Positions 1-8,121 of a stretch of DNA of 64,000 nt are shown here, piece by piece. Both the position numbers and the translations under genes were made by a program. How positions within the stretch are numbered: the first letter of the stretch is position 1; each line of letters starts with the position of its first letter. Source of the stretch: Levilactobacillus andaensis (GTDB lineage: Bacteria > Bacillota > Bacilli > Lactobacillales > Lactobacillaceae). Under the pieces are notes generated by a model. The model was not told the origin of the DNA and did not search any database. It worked only from the letters and a program-made list of their open reading frames with translations. The stretch is taken from contig NZ_BOLP01000013.1 of the NCBI RefSeq assembly GCF_016861695.1, positions 1-64,000 of the forward strand. Reading direction: 5' to 3'.

Positions 1-4
1 GTTC

Positions 5-41
5 AAAAAAGAGGCCCAATTCGAAAATGAATTGAACCTCT
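5..41 (-). terminator. Intrinsic terminator of the acyltransferase gene
   Basis: Read on the minus strand this is a GC-containing hairpin (GAGG and GAATT arms, positions 11-22 with 29-40) followed by a run of six T (complement of 5-10). It lies about 100 nt after the stop codon of the OatA-like gene and is the only terminator visible there. Confidence 0.75.
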
Positions 42-141
42 CAAATTCCCCTCATCAACACCCGTTGACAAAGAGCCTTTTGTTATATTACCGGTACGCT
101 GGCAACCTGTTCGCGACCGTTGGTAAAGGTGACGCCCAAAA

Positions 142-2085
142 CTAGCCGTTGACCTTCGCAATGGTTTTCGCAATCAGCGACGTAAAGTACTGGTTCCCGG
201 TATTGTTCGGGTGAACGTGATCGTCCACAAACCAGCCAGAATGGTCCTTCGCCGTCGTATACCAGTCGATGACGTGAACGTTCTTGTACTTGTCCGCCGT
301 CTTTTGAATCCGGTTGTTGACGGAGTTTTGCCATTCACGCGTTGGCACGTGGGCCGTGACCCAGAAAATCTGGTGGTCCGAACCGATGGCATGAATGATC
401 TGATCGGACTGGGCCGGCGTGATGTAGCCGTTGGTCCCAATGTTGATCAGAACGTTTTTCGCCAACTGCCCGCGTTGGGCCATGCTGGAAATAACGCCAG
501 GAACATCCGCCGCTTGCCGCCCAACGGCCCCATTGACGATGGCACCAGGGAAGACATCCTGCAAGTCACCGGAGTCATCCAACAACACGGAATCCCCGAT
601 GGCCGTCAACGCCGTTTGCTTGCTTGACTGCAGTTCATCAGCAGTCAAGAAGTAGAACTTCGCCGTCTTCTGGTCAGCCTTAGACATCTTGGAAAAGGCC
701 ACCGCTTTATCGTGCTTTTGTTTTTTCTGTGAGGCTGCCTTGGCTAAGGCCTTTTGTTTCTTAACCGCGGCTTCGTTTTTCTTCTTCGTTGCGGCTGAAC
801 GGGCCGTAATCGTCTTTTGTAAGGCGGTTGGTTTCGCAGCAGCTGGTTGTTGGACAAAGCCCACGGCGGTTAAACCGAACAGCAATGCCGCAACGACACC
901 CAATGTGTTGGCCAAACGATGGGCCCGCGGTTGATGCAGGTAACGCACCACGTCGTTGGTCAACTGACCATAGTGGTAGTGCCGCATTGGATTTTCGATC
1001 CAGCGGTAACTGGCTTCCGTGACCAACATGATCAGGGCCACTTCCACTAACGAGTTCAACAGTGGATGGTTCCCAATATTGACGCGTGATTCATAGAAAA
1101 TCATGACTGGAAACTGGTACAGGTAGATGCCATAGCTCCGTTTGCCAATATAGGTAAAGGCCCGGTTGGTTAGGATCCGGTTCATATCACTCCCCGGATG
1201 GGCGACCGTGCCGACCAAGACCGCAGACAGCGCCGTGAACCAGAACATGCCGCCGCGATACGTGCTGGCTGCCTGCCCATTCATGGTAAAGAACATGTGA
1301 ATCAGTAGCAGTAAGGACACGATTCCCACCGCATCTAACGTTAGGCGATGGGCGCGCGATACGTTAGCATTGAGCTTATGCGCCGGCCAAACGAACGCCA
1401 TGCTGGCACCCAGCAAAATCGCAAACATCCGCGTGTCGGTCCCGTAGTAGACCCGATTGGTGTTGGCAGGGTCATACATTAAGGCCATTCCCAGCGCCGA
1501 CAGAACGGCGACCGTTAATAGAATGGTCAAAATTCGTGACCGTTTACGAATAAATAATAGCAGTAAAATGACGACGACTGGCCAGACCAAGTAGAATTGG
1601 CCTTCGATCGACAACGACCAGAGGTGGGTAAACGGCGACTCCCCGCTGAAACGGTTGAAGTACGACTGGCCGTGATTGATTTCAAACCAGTTATAGCCGT
1701 AAATCAGGTTGGTCATCACCGTTGAACGAATATTGACCAATAAATCGCGCTGGAACAATGTGATATAGGCGGTCGTTCCCAGCAACATGGTGACCAGGGC
1801 TGGATATAGTCGTTTCAGCCGTCGCCCATAGAAGCCAAGAACGTCAATTGAATTATTAGTATCCCACTCTTGAATCAAGAGATAGGTGATCAGGTACCCA
1901 GAAACAACGAAGAAAATTGGAACCCCCAGATAGCCCCCCTGTAGCGTTGACGGCGCCAAGTGGTAAATGATGACCCCTAAAACGGCCAACGTCCGAATTC
2001 CGTCGAATCCGCTGATGTACCGCCGTTTCCCCGCGCGCTGGTTACGTAACAGTGTCCGCGTAAGCCGCGTGTTAGATTGATTCAT
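142..2085 (-). CDS. oatA: OatA-like peptidoglycan/glycan O-acyltransferase
   Basis: A 647-residue membrane O-acyltransferase of the acyltransferase-3 plus SGNH-hydrolase architecture, the layout of peptidoglycan O-acetyltransferase OatA, which acetylates muramic acid and confers lysozyme resistance. Residues about 25-390 hold the multi-pass acyltransferase domain, starting with GFDGIRTLAVLG and the conserved His42. A Lys/Ala-rich linker (about 430-475) follows. The extracytoplasmic SGNH domain starts near 493: GDS with Ser499, the IGTN block near 550, and the catalytic pair Asp622/His625 in DDHVHPN. The ATG is preceded by AAGGAG with 8 nt spacing. It is monocistronic with its own terminator. 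Other acyltransferase-3 proteins modify teichoic acids or exopolysaccharide, so the exact acceptor is inferred; all catalytic residues are present. Confidence 0.88.
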   Translation of the reverse strand: MNQSNTRLTRTLLRNQRAGKRRYISGFDGIRTLAVLGVIIYHLAPSTLQGGYLGVPIFFVVSGYLITYLLIQEWDTNNSIDVLGFYGRRLKRLYPALVTMLLGTTAYITLFQRDLLVNIRSTVMTNLIYGYNWFEINHGQSYFNRFSGESPFTHLWSLSIEGQFYLVWPVVVILLLLFIRKRSRILTILLTVAVLSALGMALMYDPANTNRVYYGTDTRMFAILLGASMAFVWPAHKLNANVSRAHRLTLDAVGIVSLLLLIHMFFTMNGQAASTYRGGMFWFTALSAVLVGTVAHPGSDMNRILTNRAFTYIGKRSYGIYLYQFPVMIFYESRVNIGNHPLLNSLVEVALIMLVTEASYRWIENPMRHYHYGQLTNDVVRYLHQPRAHRLANTLGVVAALLFGLTAVGFVQQPAAAKPTALQKTITARSAATKKKNEAAVKKQKALAKAASQKKQKHDKAVAFSKMSKADQKTAKFYFLTADELQSSKQTALTAIGDSVLLDDSGDLQDVFPGAIVNGAVGRQAADVPGVISSMAQRGQLAKNVLINIGTNGYITPAQSDQIIHAIGSDHQIFWVTAHVPTREWQNSVNNRIQKTADKYKNVHVIDWYTTAKDHSGWFVDDHVHPNNTGNQYFTSLIAKTIAKVNG

Positions 2086-2681
2086 ATGAATTGCTCCTTC
2101 TCTTTAAAAGACCAGTAACGATGCTAACTGGTGATACTCCCCCGACGGTTGTACGCCTAGTTACTTAGGTTATGCTGATTCATTAGCTCATCGCTTTAAG
2201 TATTGGTTTAGACAGTCGACACCTGCCGACTCGATTTAACATTAATTTTTAATAAATCACAGGCAACTGATAGTTGGTGGCCTTGACATTCACTATGTTA
2301 ATCCACCTGCCATAGAAAACACCGCGCAACTTTAATCCCGTGGCGACTTGAAATCTTCACCCATCGCAGTGTAAACGACCTGATGATTAGACTTATCATA
2401 TAATGTTTAGCCCCGCGAAACAACGTTTTTCACTTAAATTTCTCATTTGTAAAATTTGAAATCAGACTGTTAAATCAGTCGTCGCTATTTTACCGGTATT
2501 GTAAGGGATTTCAACTAAATAAAATATTTTGTTGAATGGGATTAATTAGTTTAACTAACATTTATAAACGGAAAGTGCGAAATCCGTTGCCAACTACGCC
2601 GCTCACTGCGCCAAATGACGTCAACCTAAAGTCTTTTTTTCAGCAAATCCGGTTGGTTAATTTAGTATTTTAAGACTAGAT
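2086..2681. other. Gene-free 600-nt region between divergent genes
   Basis: No ORF with a ribosome site is seen. It holds the acyltransferase upstream region, an inverted repeat (TTCAAC at 2510-2515 and GTTGAA at 2531-2536), and AT-rich sequence at 2440-2560. No recognisable riboswitch or repeat family member was found. Confidence 0.5.
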
Positions 2682-2704
2682 GGCAAACGCTTTCATGGTA
2701 TACT
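2682..2704 (+). promoter_or_regulatory. Extended -10 promoter of add overlapped by a cre-like site
   Basis: TATACT (2699-2704) is preceded by TGG, an extended -10. Directly upstream, GGCAAACGCTTTCA (2682-2695) fits the catabolite-responsive element consensus TGNAANCGNTNNCA at all but the first position. CcpA bound here would block the -35/-10 spacer, so glucose repression of add is inferred. Confidence 0.55.
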
Positions 2705-2735
2705 GTAAGGAAGTTAGTGAAGGAGGAGTTCAGCA

Positions 2736-3773
2736 ATGTCCCAAGTTAAACCTTTTACCGAAACCGCAGTTCGTCAATATCCCAAGGTTGAATTACACTG
2801 TCACTTGGACGGGTCCATCTCACTGGCCGCCCTGCGCAAAATGGCGGCCGTTACTGGTGCGACATTGCCGGCCGACGACGCCGACTTGCGCCAGCTGGTC
2901 ACGGCCCCGCTCGACACCGTCAGCCTGATTGATTACTTAAAACGATTCCAAGTGGTGACCGACCTGATGCAAACGCCGGAACAGCTTCGCATCGCCGGCT
3001 ATGACATGGTCCAGACCGCCGCTGAAGATGGCATCATTTACTTAGAAACTCGCTTTGCGCCAGCAATCTTTACCGAAAAAGGCCTGTCGATCAAGGAAGC
3101 TCTGGCCGCCACGCTGGAGGGCCTGCATGAAGGAACCAAGCACTTTGGTATCCCCGTTAACGCCATCGTCTGTGCCATGCGTGACCGTCCCGTAGACGAA
3201 TGTATCGAGGTCTTCCAGACGGCCGCCGAATTTGCCGACCAGGGTGTCGTGGGCCTAGACTTTGCCGGCGACGAGTTTAACCACCCCGCCCTCGAGTTGT
3301 CTGAGGCGGTCAAGGCGGGCCTCGCCACCGGATTGCCATTTACCCTGCACGCTGGTGAGGCCGGTCCCGTGGACAACGTGGCCGTTTCCCTGACCATGGG
3401 GGCCAAACGAATCGGCCATGGCGTGCACATGAGCGGCTTCCCGGCCACCATTCAACAGGCCAAGCGCGCCGGTGCCACCATCGAAATGTGCCCAACTAGC
3501 AACGTTCAGACCAAGGCCGTGGACGGCTACGAAAACTTCCCGCTGTCCGAATTTCTCAGTGCGGGCCTGAAGGTGACCATCAATACCGACGACCGGACCG
3601 TGTCCAACGTGACGTTGACGGATGAATTTGTCACGTTGCACGAAAAGTTCGGTTTGAACTGGTCGCTGATGGAACAGCTCACTTTAAACGCTATCGATGG
3701 TGCCTTCATTGATGATGCGGCTAAAGCTAAATTGCGCGAAAAGGTTCATGCCGCCAGTGAAGCCACTGCCTAG
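2736..3773 (+). CDS. add: Adenosine deaminase
   Basis: 345 residues, the normal length for adenosine deaminase, which hydrolyses adenosine to inosine in purine salvage. The first zinc site HCHLDGS is at residues 21-27 (His21, His23). HAGEAG, which carries the third zinc His and the catalytic Glu, lies near residue 205, and INTDDR near 285 replaces the usual NTDDP block. The ATG follows GAAGGAGGAGTTCAGCA, a strong ribosome site. It is a single gene with an extended -10 promoter and a terminator 40 nt downstream. The gene is more GC-rich than its flanks but shows no sign of recent transfer. Confidence 0.93.
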   Translation: MSQVKPFTETAVRQYPKVELHCHLDGSISLAALRKMAAVTGATLPADDADLRQLVTAPLDTVSLIDYLKRFQVVTDLMQTPEQLRIAGYDMVQTAAEDGIIYLETRFAPAIFTEKGLSIKEALAATLEGLHEGTKHFGIPVNAIVCAMRDRPVDECIEVFQTAAEFADQGVVGLDFAGDEFNHPALELSEAVKAGLATGLPFTLHAGEAGPVDNVAVSLTMGAKRIGHGVHMSGFPATIQQAKRAGATIEMCPTSNVQTKAVDGYENFPLSEFLSAGLKVTINTDDRTVSNVTLTDEFVTLHEKFGLNWSLMEQLTLNAIDGAFIDDAAKAKLREKVHAASEATA

Positions 3774-3811
3774 GTTGGTGGACCTGATTACTTAACTTAG
3801 TATTGATTTGG

Positions 3812-3844
3812 AGGATAGTTGCTTTTGGCGGCTATCCTTTTGTT
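3812..3844 (+). terminator. Intrinsic terminator of add
   Basis: AGGATAG pairs with CTATCCT around a loop that contains a small GC pair, followed by TTTTGTTTTG. Confidence 0.75.
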
Positions 3845-4034
3845 TTGTCCCATTCAATTAGTGTGCGCTGATCGCACTGCGGTTGCCAGGGATTTCGCCT
3901 GCTAATGACGATTCTACTGGCATCCACACAACTTTCCGGTAAGATGACCGGGCTCAGGTAGCCTGCCTATCCAATTCCTCACAGAATATTTGTTATAATG
4001 AAGCTACTCATTCAATCAGAAAGGAGGACCCCTC

Positions 4035-4862
4035 ATGACCCAACTCGACTATCCCTATCAGGACGCCTTTAACCGCCAGTTGGCTGACCGCAGTATGGCC
4101 GCCGCCACGCGTGACGAATACACGGCTACCCTCAAGGACTTTTTCAAGTACCTTGAGAACTTTAACCCGACCTACCAACGGGATCACCGCGTCAATCAGC
4201 TTCAAACGGCCGATGTGCAGCAGTACATGGCCATGCTGGTCGACTCGCGCCAGATTCAAAATCAGACTTATAATAAAATTCTGTCGCACCTGAACATCTA
4301 CTTCAAGTTCCTCTTTTCTCACAATTGGACGCCCTACCTGCCCACGTTGGACCTGAAGAGTAAGCCTAAGCAGGCCGCCCAGCCCATCAACTATCGCTGG
4401 GTCGACCACTTGAGCGACCTGCTGACCAATCCACGACTGCACTACTATACGCGACTGACCCTCCTACTCATTTCGCAGGGGTATCCCGTGCAGGTCTTCC
4501 TCCGGCCCGATTTCACGGCTAAATTAACCACCACGACTTGGTCCGCGGACGCCCAAACGTTTCTCACTGAGTTCCGTGCGTTCATCACCCCCTTGCAGGA
4601 CCGTTTTCAATGTGGCGATTGGTTCTTAAAACAGCGGGCGGCCGCCGATCCGCATCTAACGCTGCCCGGACTCCACAAGTATTTGAAACCCGATGAAGCC
4701 ATCGTGGAATTCGCATTGAGTCCGACCGTTTTGTACCAAGGTTATTTAGTTAACTATCTCCGCCGACACCCGCAAAAGACCGACAGAGAGGTCATCGCGG
4801 CCCTTCATTTGGAGCCTGACTCTATCGATTATTACCGCCGCCTAGCGCAACGAGCGGACTAA
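4035..4862 (+). CDS. Integrase-like protein with SAM-like core-binding domain, catalytic domain degenerate
   Basis: 275 residues. The first ~105 residues resemble the N-terminal SAM-like DNA-binding domain of tyrosine recombinases (repeat-free helices with RSMAAATRDEYTATLKDFFKYL and TYNKILSHLNIYFKFLF). The remaining part should carry the R...HxxR...Y catalytic set, but no convincing HxxR box or tyrosine nucleophile is visible. I read it as a non-catalytic XerC/D relative whose function is unknown. It has its own promoter (extended -10 TGTTATAAT, 3991-3999) and a good ribosome site (GAAAGGAGG), and no flanking att sites or phage genes. It could instead be a decayed integrase kept as a DNA-binding protein. 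Confidence 0.6.
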   Translation: MTQLDYPYQDAFNRQLADRSMAAATRDEYTATLKDFFKYLENFNPTYQRDHRVNQLQTADVQQYMAMLVDSRQIQNQTYNKILSHLNIYFKFLFSHNWTPYLPTLDLKSKPKQAAQPINYRWVDHLSDLLTNPRLHYYTRLTLLLISQGYPVQVFLRPDFTAKLTTTTWSADAQTFLTEFRAFITPLQDRFQCGDWFLKQRAAADPHLTLPGLHKYLKPDEAIVEFALSPTVLYQGYLVNYLRRHPQKTDREVIAALHLEPDSIDYYRRLAQRAD

Positions 4863-4916
4863 ATCCGCTTAATCCCCTATACTAATAGGTAAAAATAGTC
4901 TATTGGGGGGATTATC

Positions 4917-5771
4917 ATGCTCAAAAAATGGCGGCTCTGGGGGAGCTGTCTGTTGTTGATTGCGCTGATCACGGGCGCAGTGGTGTGGACACAAAGCCGA
5001 CCAAGTCGCGTCCAGACGGCCCCGGCAACGACCAACCACGTCGCACAACCTAGTCAGTCGGGCTCTGCGACGACCACGCTAGCCGAAAAACCGTGGACCA
5101 AGCTCAAGCACCCGTTGAAGCTCCCAATCTTGATGTATCATAGCATCTCGACCGGCAATCAGCTTCGCGTGCCCTTGGAGCAATTTGACCGCGAAATGGC
5201 CTACCTGAAGCAACACCACTACCGAACGCTGACCACGGCCGAAGCGATTCGCGCACTGACGACGAATACGGTGCCGCAAAAGAAAGTCGTCTGGGTCACG
5301 CTGGATGATGCCTACCGCGACAACTTGAAAATTTTGCCGATTCTGCGGCGAAACCACCAGCACGTGACCATCAACGCCATCACGGGCTTTACCACCAAAC
5401 GTAATCACCTGTCGCTGGCCGCCATGCGGCGAATGCGTGATACCGGCCGCGTGGACTTTGCCAGTCACACGACCCGCCACCTCGACCTGACGACCCTCTC
5501 CGCAAAGCAACAACGCGTGGAACTGGCCGACTCCAAGACTTGGCTGGATACGAAATTCGACCAGGACACGCGCCTGTTATGTTATCCCGCCGGCCGCAAC
5601 GACGCCACGACCCGGCAATTAGCGAAACAGACCGGGTACACACTAGCGCTGACCACGCGTGAAGGTGTTGCCCAGTTGAGTCAGGGTCGCTACAGCTTGG
5701 AACGGTTACGCATTGCGCCGGGAATGAGTCTGGCGGCATTTGCTAGCGTGGTTAATGTTACGAATAGCTAA
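4917..5771 (+). CDS. Membrane-anchored polysaccharide deacetylase (NodB family)
   Basis: 284 residues with an N-terminal signal anchor (residues about 7-27) and a Ser/Thr/Pro-rich stalk before a NodB homology domain from about residue 68 (PILMYHSIS). The metal-binding motifs are TLDDAY (canonical TFDDGY; the two Asp are kept) and SHTTRHLDL, giving the H-x3-H pair. The family removes acetyl groups from peptidoglycan GlcNAc/MurNAc or other beta-1,4 glycans at the outer membrane face. The ATG follows GGGGGGATTATC. It converges on the dehydrogenase gene with a shared strong terminator. The substrate cannot be fixed. Confidence 0.83.
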   Translation: MLKKWRLWGSCLLLIALITGAVVWTQSRPSRVQTAPATTNHVAQPSQSGSATTTLAEKPWTKLKHPLKLPILMYHSISTGNQLRVPLEQFDREMAYLKQHHYRTLTTAEAIRALTTNTVPQKKVVWVTLDDAYRDNLKILPILRRNHQHVTINAITGFTTKRNHLSLAAMRRMRDTGRVDFASHTTRHLDLTTLSAKQQRVELADSKTWLDTKFDQDTRLLCYPAGRNDATTRQLAKQTGYTLALTTREGVAQLSQGRYSLERLRIAPGMSLAAFASVVNVTNS

Positions 5772-5776
5772 AACAT

Positions 5777-5812
5777 AACGAGGGACCGCGATTTTCATCG
5801 CAGTCCCTCGTT
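5777..5812. terminator. Bidirectional terminator between convergent genes
   Basis: AACGAGGGAC and GTCCCTCGTT form a 10-bp stem, extended by GCGAT/ATCGC after a 1x1 mismatch. It serves both the deacetylase (+) and the dehydrogenase (-). Confidence 0.85.
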
Positions 5813-5826
5813 GTCTGTCATGGTCA

Positions 5827-6726
5827 CTATCCAAGCACGAACCCTTGCCGCTGGAACGCTGGCTCTGGGTAATCGTAAAATCCATGTCCTGTCTCGACAC
5901 CAATTTCCCCTTGGTCCAGCAGCTCCGTCTTCATCTTCTCCGCGGCGGCAGCCAGGTCGGCATGGCCCGGTGTCGCACCAACTTCTGTAAAGATGTTGTA
6001 CGCCGTGCGCAGACCAACGACATCCAGCATGCCAAATGGACCGATTGGTGCTTTGGTCGACAGCATCCAGGTCCGGTCAATGGTCTCCACGTCGGCAACG
6101 TCCTTGGCCCATAAGACCAGCGCGGCCCCCACGAACGGAATCAGTAACGTGTTCAACACGTAGGCCGGTTGTTCCTTTTTGAGTTCAACCGTGATCATGC
6201 CGATCTTTTTCGCAAAGTCCACAATTTTCGCGTAGACCTCGGGATCAGTGCCCGCATGCCCCATGATTTCCGCCATATTATTTTTCCACACGTGATTGAC
6301 AAAGTGCAGAGCCAAAAATTTCTGTGGCCGGCCCGTCGCATCTGCGAACTGACTGGGTAAAAACGACGAGGTGTTCGTGGTAAAAATCGTCTTCTCGGGG
6401 GCGACCTTCGCCAGCTGCTCATAGAGGCTCTGCTTGATGGCAACGACTTCGGGCACCGCTTCGATGACCAAATCTGCATCGGCCACGGCGTCCGCCAAGG
6501 TCGTGCTATAGCTTAGCCGCTCATGCGTGGCGTCAATCGCAGCTGCCGTTGCCTGGACATCGTGGGCATACGCCTTATCCCACGTTGCCACCCGCTTTCT
6601 GGCCGCCGCAATCGCATCAGCATTGATGTCATAGATGGTGACAGTGAATCCTTTAAATGCCGTTTGATAAGCAATTTGACTGCCCAACGTGCCCCCACCA
6701 ACAACCACGACTCGTTTAATACTCAT
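5827..6726 (-). CDS. 3-hydroxyacyl-CoA dehydrogenase family protein
   Basis: About 299 residues from the ATG at 6726 (MSIKRVVVVGGG), chosen because AAAGGAG sits 8 nt upstream; the open frame runs on for 38 more codons without support. The N-terminal Rossmann fold has GGGTLGSQIAYQ and an Asp (YDIN) ending beta-2, as expected for NAD. The C-terminal helical domain starts near LALHFVNHVWKNN, which carries the catalytic His of the HCDH fold. The family interconverts 3-hydroxyacyl-CoA and 3-ketoacyl-CoA. No beta-oxidation partners are nearby, and lactobacilli usually lack that pathway, so the physiological substrate, perhaps a free hydroxy acid, is unknown. Confidence 0.82.
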   Translation of the reverse strand: MSIKRVVVVGGGTLGSQIAYQTAFKGFTVTIYDINADAIAAARKRVATWDKAYAHDVQATAAAIDATHERLSYSTTLADAVADADLVIEAVPEVVAIKQSLYEQLAKVAPEKTIFTTNTSSFLPSQFADATGRPQKFLALHFVNHVWKNNMAEIMGHAGTDPEVYAKIVDFAKKIGMITVELKKEQPAYVLNTLLIPFVGAALVLWAKDVADVETIDRTWMLSTKAPIGPFGMLDVVGLRTAYNIFTEVGATPGHADLAAAAEKMKTELLDQGEIGVETGHGFYDYPEPAFQRQGFVLG

Positions 6727-6909
6727 CATGAACACTCCTTTCAAAGCGCCTAACGTCACACCTAAACTCTGCCCCGAGTTTAGCGAAAAACGTTTGACAA
6801 GTGAACGAATCCAACTGCCTATGTTAATTGAGTGACACAAAGATTAAGTCGGAATGGTTACGACTTGACTTATCCTTTTGGTGGTCAAACATTTTGTAAG
6901 CGGTTCCTA

Positions 6910-6938
6910 TTGCTTCAAATCAGCCTTCGCCGTACAAT
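6910..6938 (+). promoter_or_regulatory. Sigma-A promoter of the 30-residue peptide gene
   Basis: TTGCTT (6910-6915) and TACAAT (6933-6938) with exactly 17 nt between. The expected start lies ~30 nt before the ribosome site of the small ORF. Confidence 0.65.
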
Positions 6939-6974
6939 AGAGATAGTTAAAACGGTCACAAGGAGGTCTTTCAA

Positions 6975-7067
6975 ATGGGGAGCATCGCAACGCTAGCCAC
7001 CTGGTCGTTCATGTTGATTTTAATTGGCGCGGAAATTGTCCGGGGAATCTTTATGTTTAAGGGTTAA
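6975..7067 (+). CDS. 30-residue single-pass membrane peptide
   Basis: The peptide starts MGSIATLATWSFMLILIG and ends FMFKG. The central hydrophobic stretch spans about 20 residues, broken by one Glu and one Arg near the C-terminus. Support for a real gene is good: a 17-nt-spaced promoter at 6910-6938, a full AAGGAGG ribosome site 8 nt before the ATG, and an imperfect hairpin with a T run at about 7083-7114 as a terminator. No antisense promoter was obvious, so a type I toxin is only one option; regulatory or accessory membrane peptides of this size also exist. Function unknown. Confidence 0.6.
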   Translation: MGSIATLATWSFMLILIGAEIVRGIFMFKG

Positions 7068-7206
7068 ATTTGAAATTGAAGTGGACTGGTGCTGCGTGGG
7101 CACTGGTCCTTTTTCGTGTTGTCTTTGTGGTCATGCCGCTGATTCTTAATTCGAGATAGCCGAATAATGCTAAAATGGAAATTAGAACACAAGGAGGAAG
7201 ACTCAC

Positions 7207-7740
7207 TTGAAAACTGTAAAATTCTACTTAGCATCATTGCTTGTTATTCTGGGGCTTGCTGGCGGTCTGGCACTGACCATCCCCACGACCATCACGGCCA
7301 ATGCGACCGCCACTTGGAAGCGCCCCTCACAAAAGAAAGCCTATCCTAACTTAAAGAAGTACAAGCACGCTTACATAAAAGTCTCCGTTGCCAAGCAGCG
7401 CGTCTATCTCATGAATGGTAAGAAATCCCTCTACACCATGGTCTGCTCAACTGGGATTAAGACCGCGCCAACCCCTAAGGGAATCTTCCACATTCAGAAC
7501 CGGGGCAAGCATTTCTACAACGCTACGGTCAAGGAGGGCGCCTACTATTGGACCTCATTCAAGGGTTCCGGCGCTTATCTTTTCCACTCAGTCCCGGTCA
7601 ACGCCAAGGGCAAATACATCGTTAGTGAAGCCCATAAACTAGGCAAGCGCGCCAGTCACGGCTGCGTGCGCCTCAGTGTTGCCGATGCCCACTGGATTTA
7701 CAGTCACGTTCCCTATAGCATGACCGTCAAAATTCACTAA
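7207..7740 (+). CDS. Secreted L,D-transpeptidase (YkuD domain)
   Basis: 177 residues starting at TTG 7207, supported by AAGGAGG 9 nt upstream. Residues 1-35 form a signal peptide (KFYLASLLVILGLAGGLAL, cleavage near ANA). The YkuD domain follows from about residue 52 (HAYIKVSVAKQRVYLMNGKK). Its active-site motif SHGCVRLS is at 150-157, with nucleophile Cys153 and His151. Such enzymes make 3-3 peptidoglycan cross-links or attach and trim wall components. No LysM or repeat domain is attached. A structured RNA element with a terminator begins 25 nt after the stop codon and probably ends this mRNA. Confidence 0.87.
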   Translation: MKTVKFYLASLLVILGLAGGLALTIPTTITANATATWKRPSQKKAYPNLKKYKHAYIKVSVAKQRVYLMNGKKSLYTMVCSTGIKTAPTPKGIFHIQNRGKHFYNATVKEGAYYWTSFKGSGAYLFHSVPVNAKGKYIVSEAHKLGKRASHGCVRLSVADAHWIYSHVPYSMTVKIH

Positions 7741-7765
7741 ATATTAATTTCGCATATAGAGAGAG

Positions 7766-7940
7766 TGGGGCAGAAGGCGGTTAGTCAATGAGCATTAACG
7801 TCGATAGACGAATAATCCCGGTTTTGGATTGTTTGTCTATCGGGGTTAAACGGAGTTGACTGCCTTTTGGCGCACGTTTCCGCAATATACGTTCGGAGCG
7901 CACAAAGGGTCTGAGACTTATGTCTCAGACCCTTTGCTTA
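7766..7940 (+). ncRNA. 3'-end structured element, family 1 copy 1
   Basis: No ORF. Outer helix: AAGGC (7774-7778) + bulge GGTT + AGTCAA (7783-7788) pairs with TTGACT (7856-7861) + GCCTT (7862-7866). Inner helix: CGATAGACGAATAATCC (7802-7818) pairs over all 17 positions with 7826-7842, with two G-U pairs. A perfect 14-bp terminator-like hairpin (AAAGGGTCTGAGAC, 7904-7917 with 7922-7935) closes the element. Copies at 17600 and 49906 keep the helices with different sequence, which is covariation. It lies 25 nt after the L,D-transpeptidase stop, so it may be a 3' UTR or an independent small RNA. Confidence 0.7.
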
Positions 7941-8121
7941 TCGTCACCATCACGTTTTATCATTTGTCGTGTTCCCCTATCCCCTCACGTCTAACTAGGG
8001 TAAACTAGAGAAAGCAACCGTTTCTAACCAGACGCTGACTAGTTGACACGTGGCTGAATACCAGCTCACTAGTCCCCCACATAGTTGTCACTGTTTTTAC
8101 ATAAAAGGAGTTTAGAAATCT

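Noticed and set aside
2510-2536. Inverted repeat TTCAAC ... GTTGAA in the 2.1-2.7 kb gap
   Set aside because: Short arms in AT-rich sequence, no promoter nearby; expected by chance.
2680-2928. Plus-strand ORF starting at the adenosine deaminase promoter
   Set aside because: Overlaps the promoter and the start of add in another frame; add has all catalytic motifs.
3038-3641. Minus-strand ORFs of 128-137 codons inside add
   Set aside because: Shadows of a GC-rich real gene; no start signals.
7750-7940. Possible leader peptide or gene in the region after the L,D-transpeptidase
   Set aside because: No ORF with a ribosome site; helices and covariation explain the region better.
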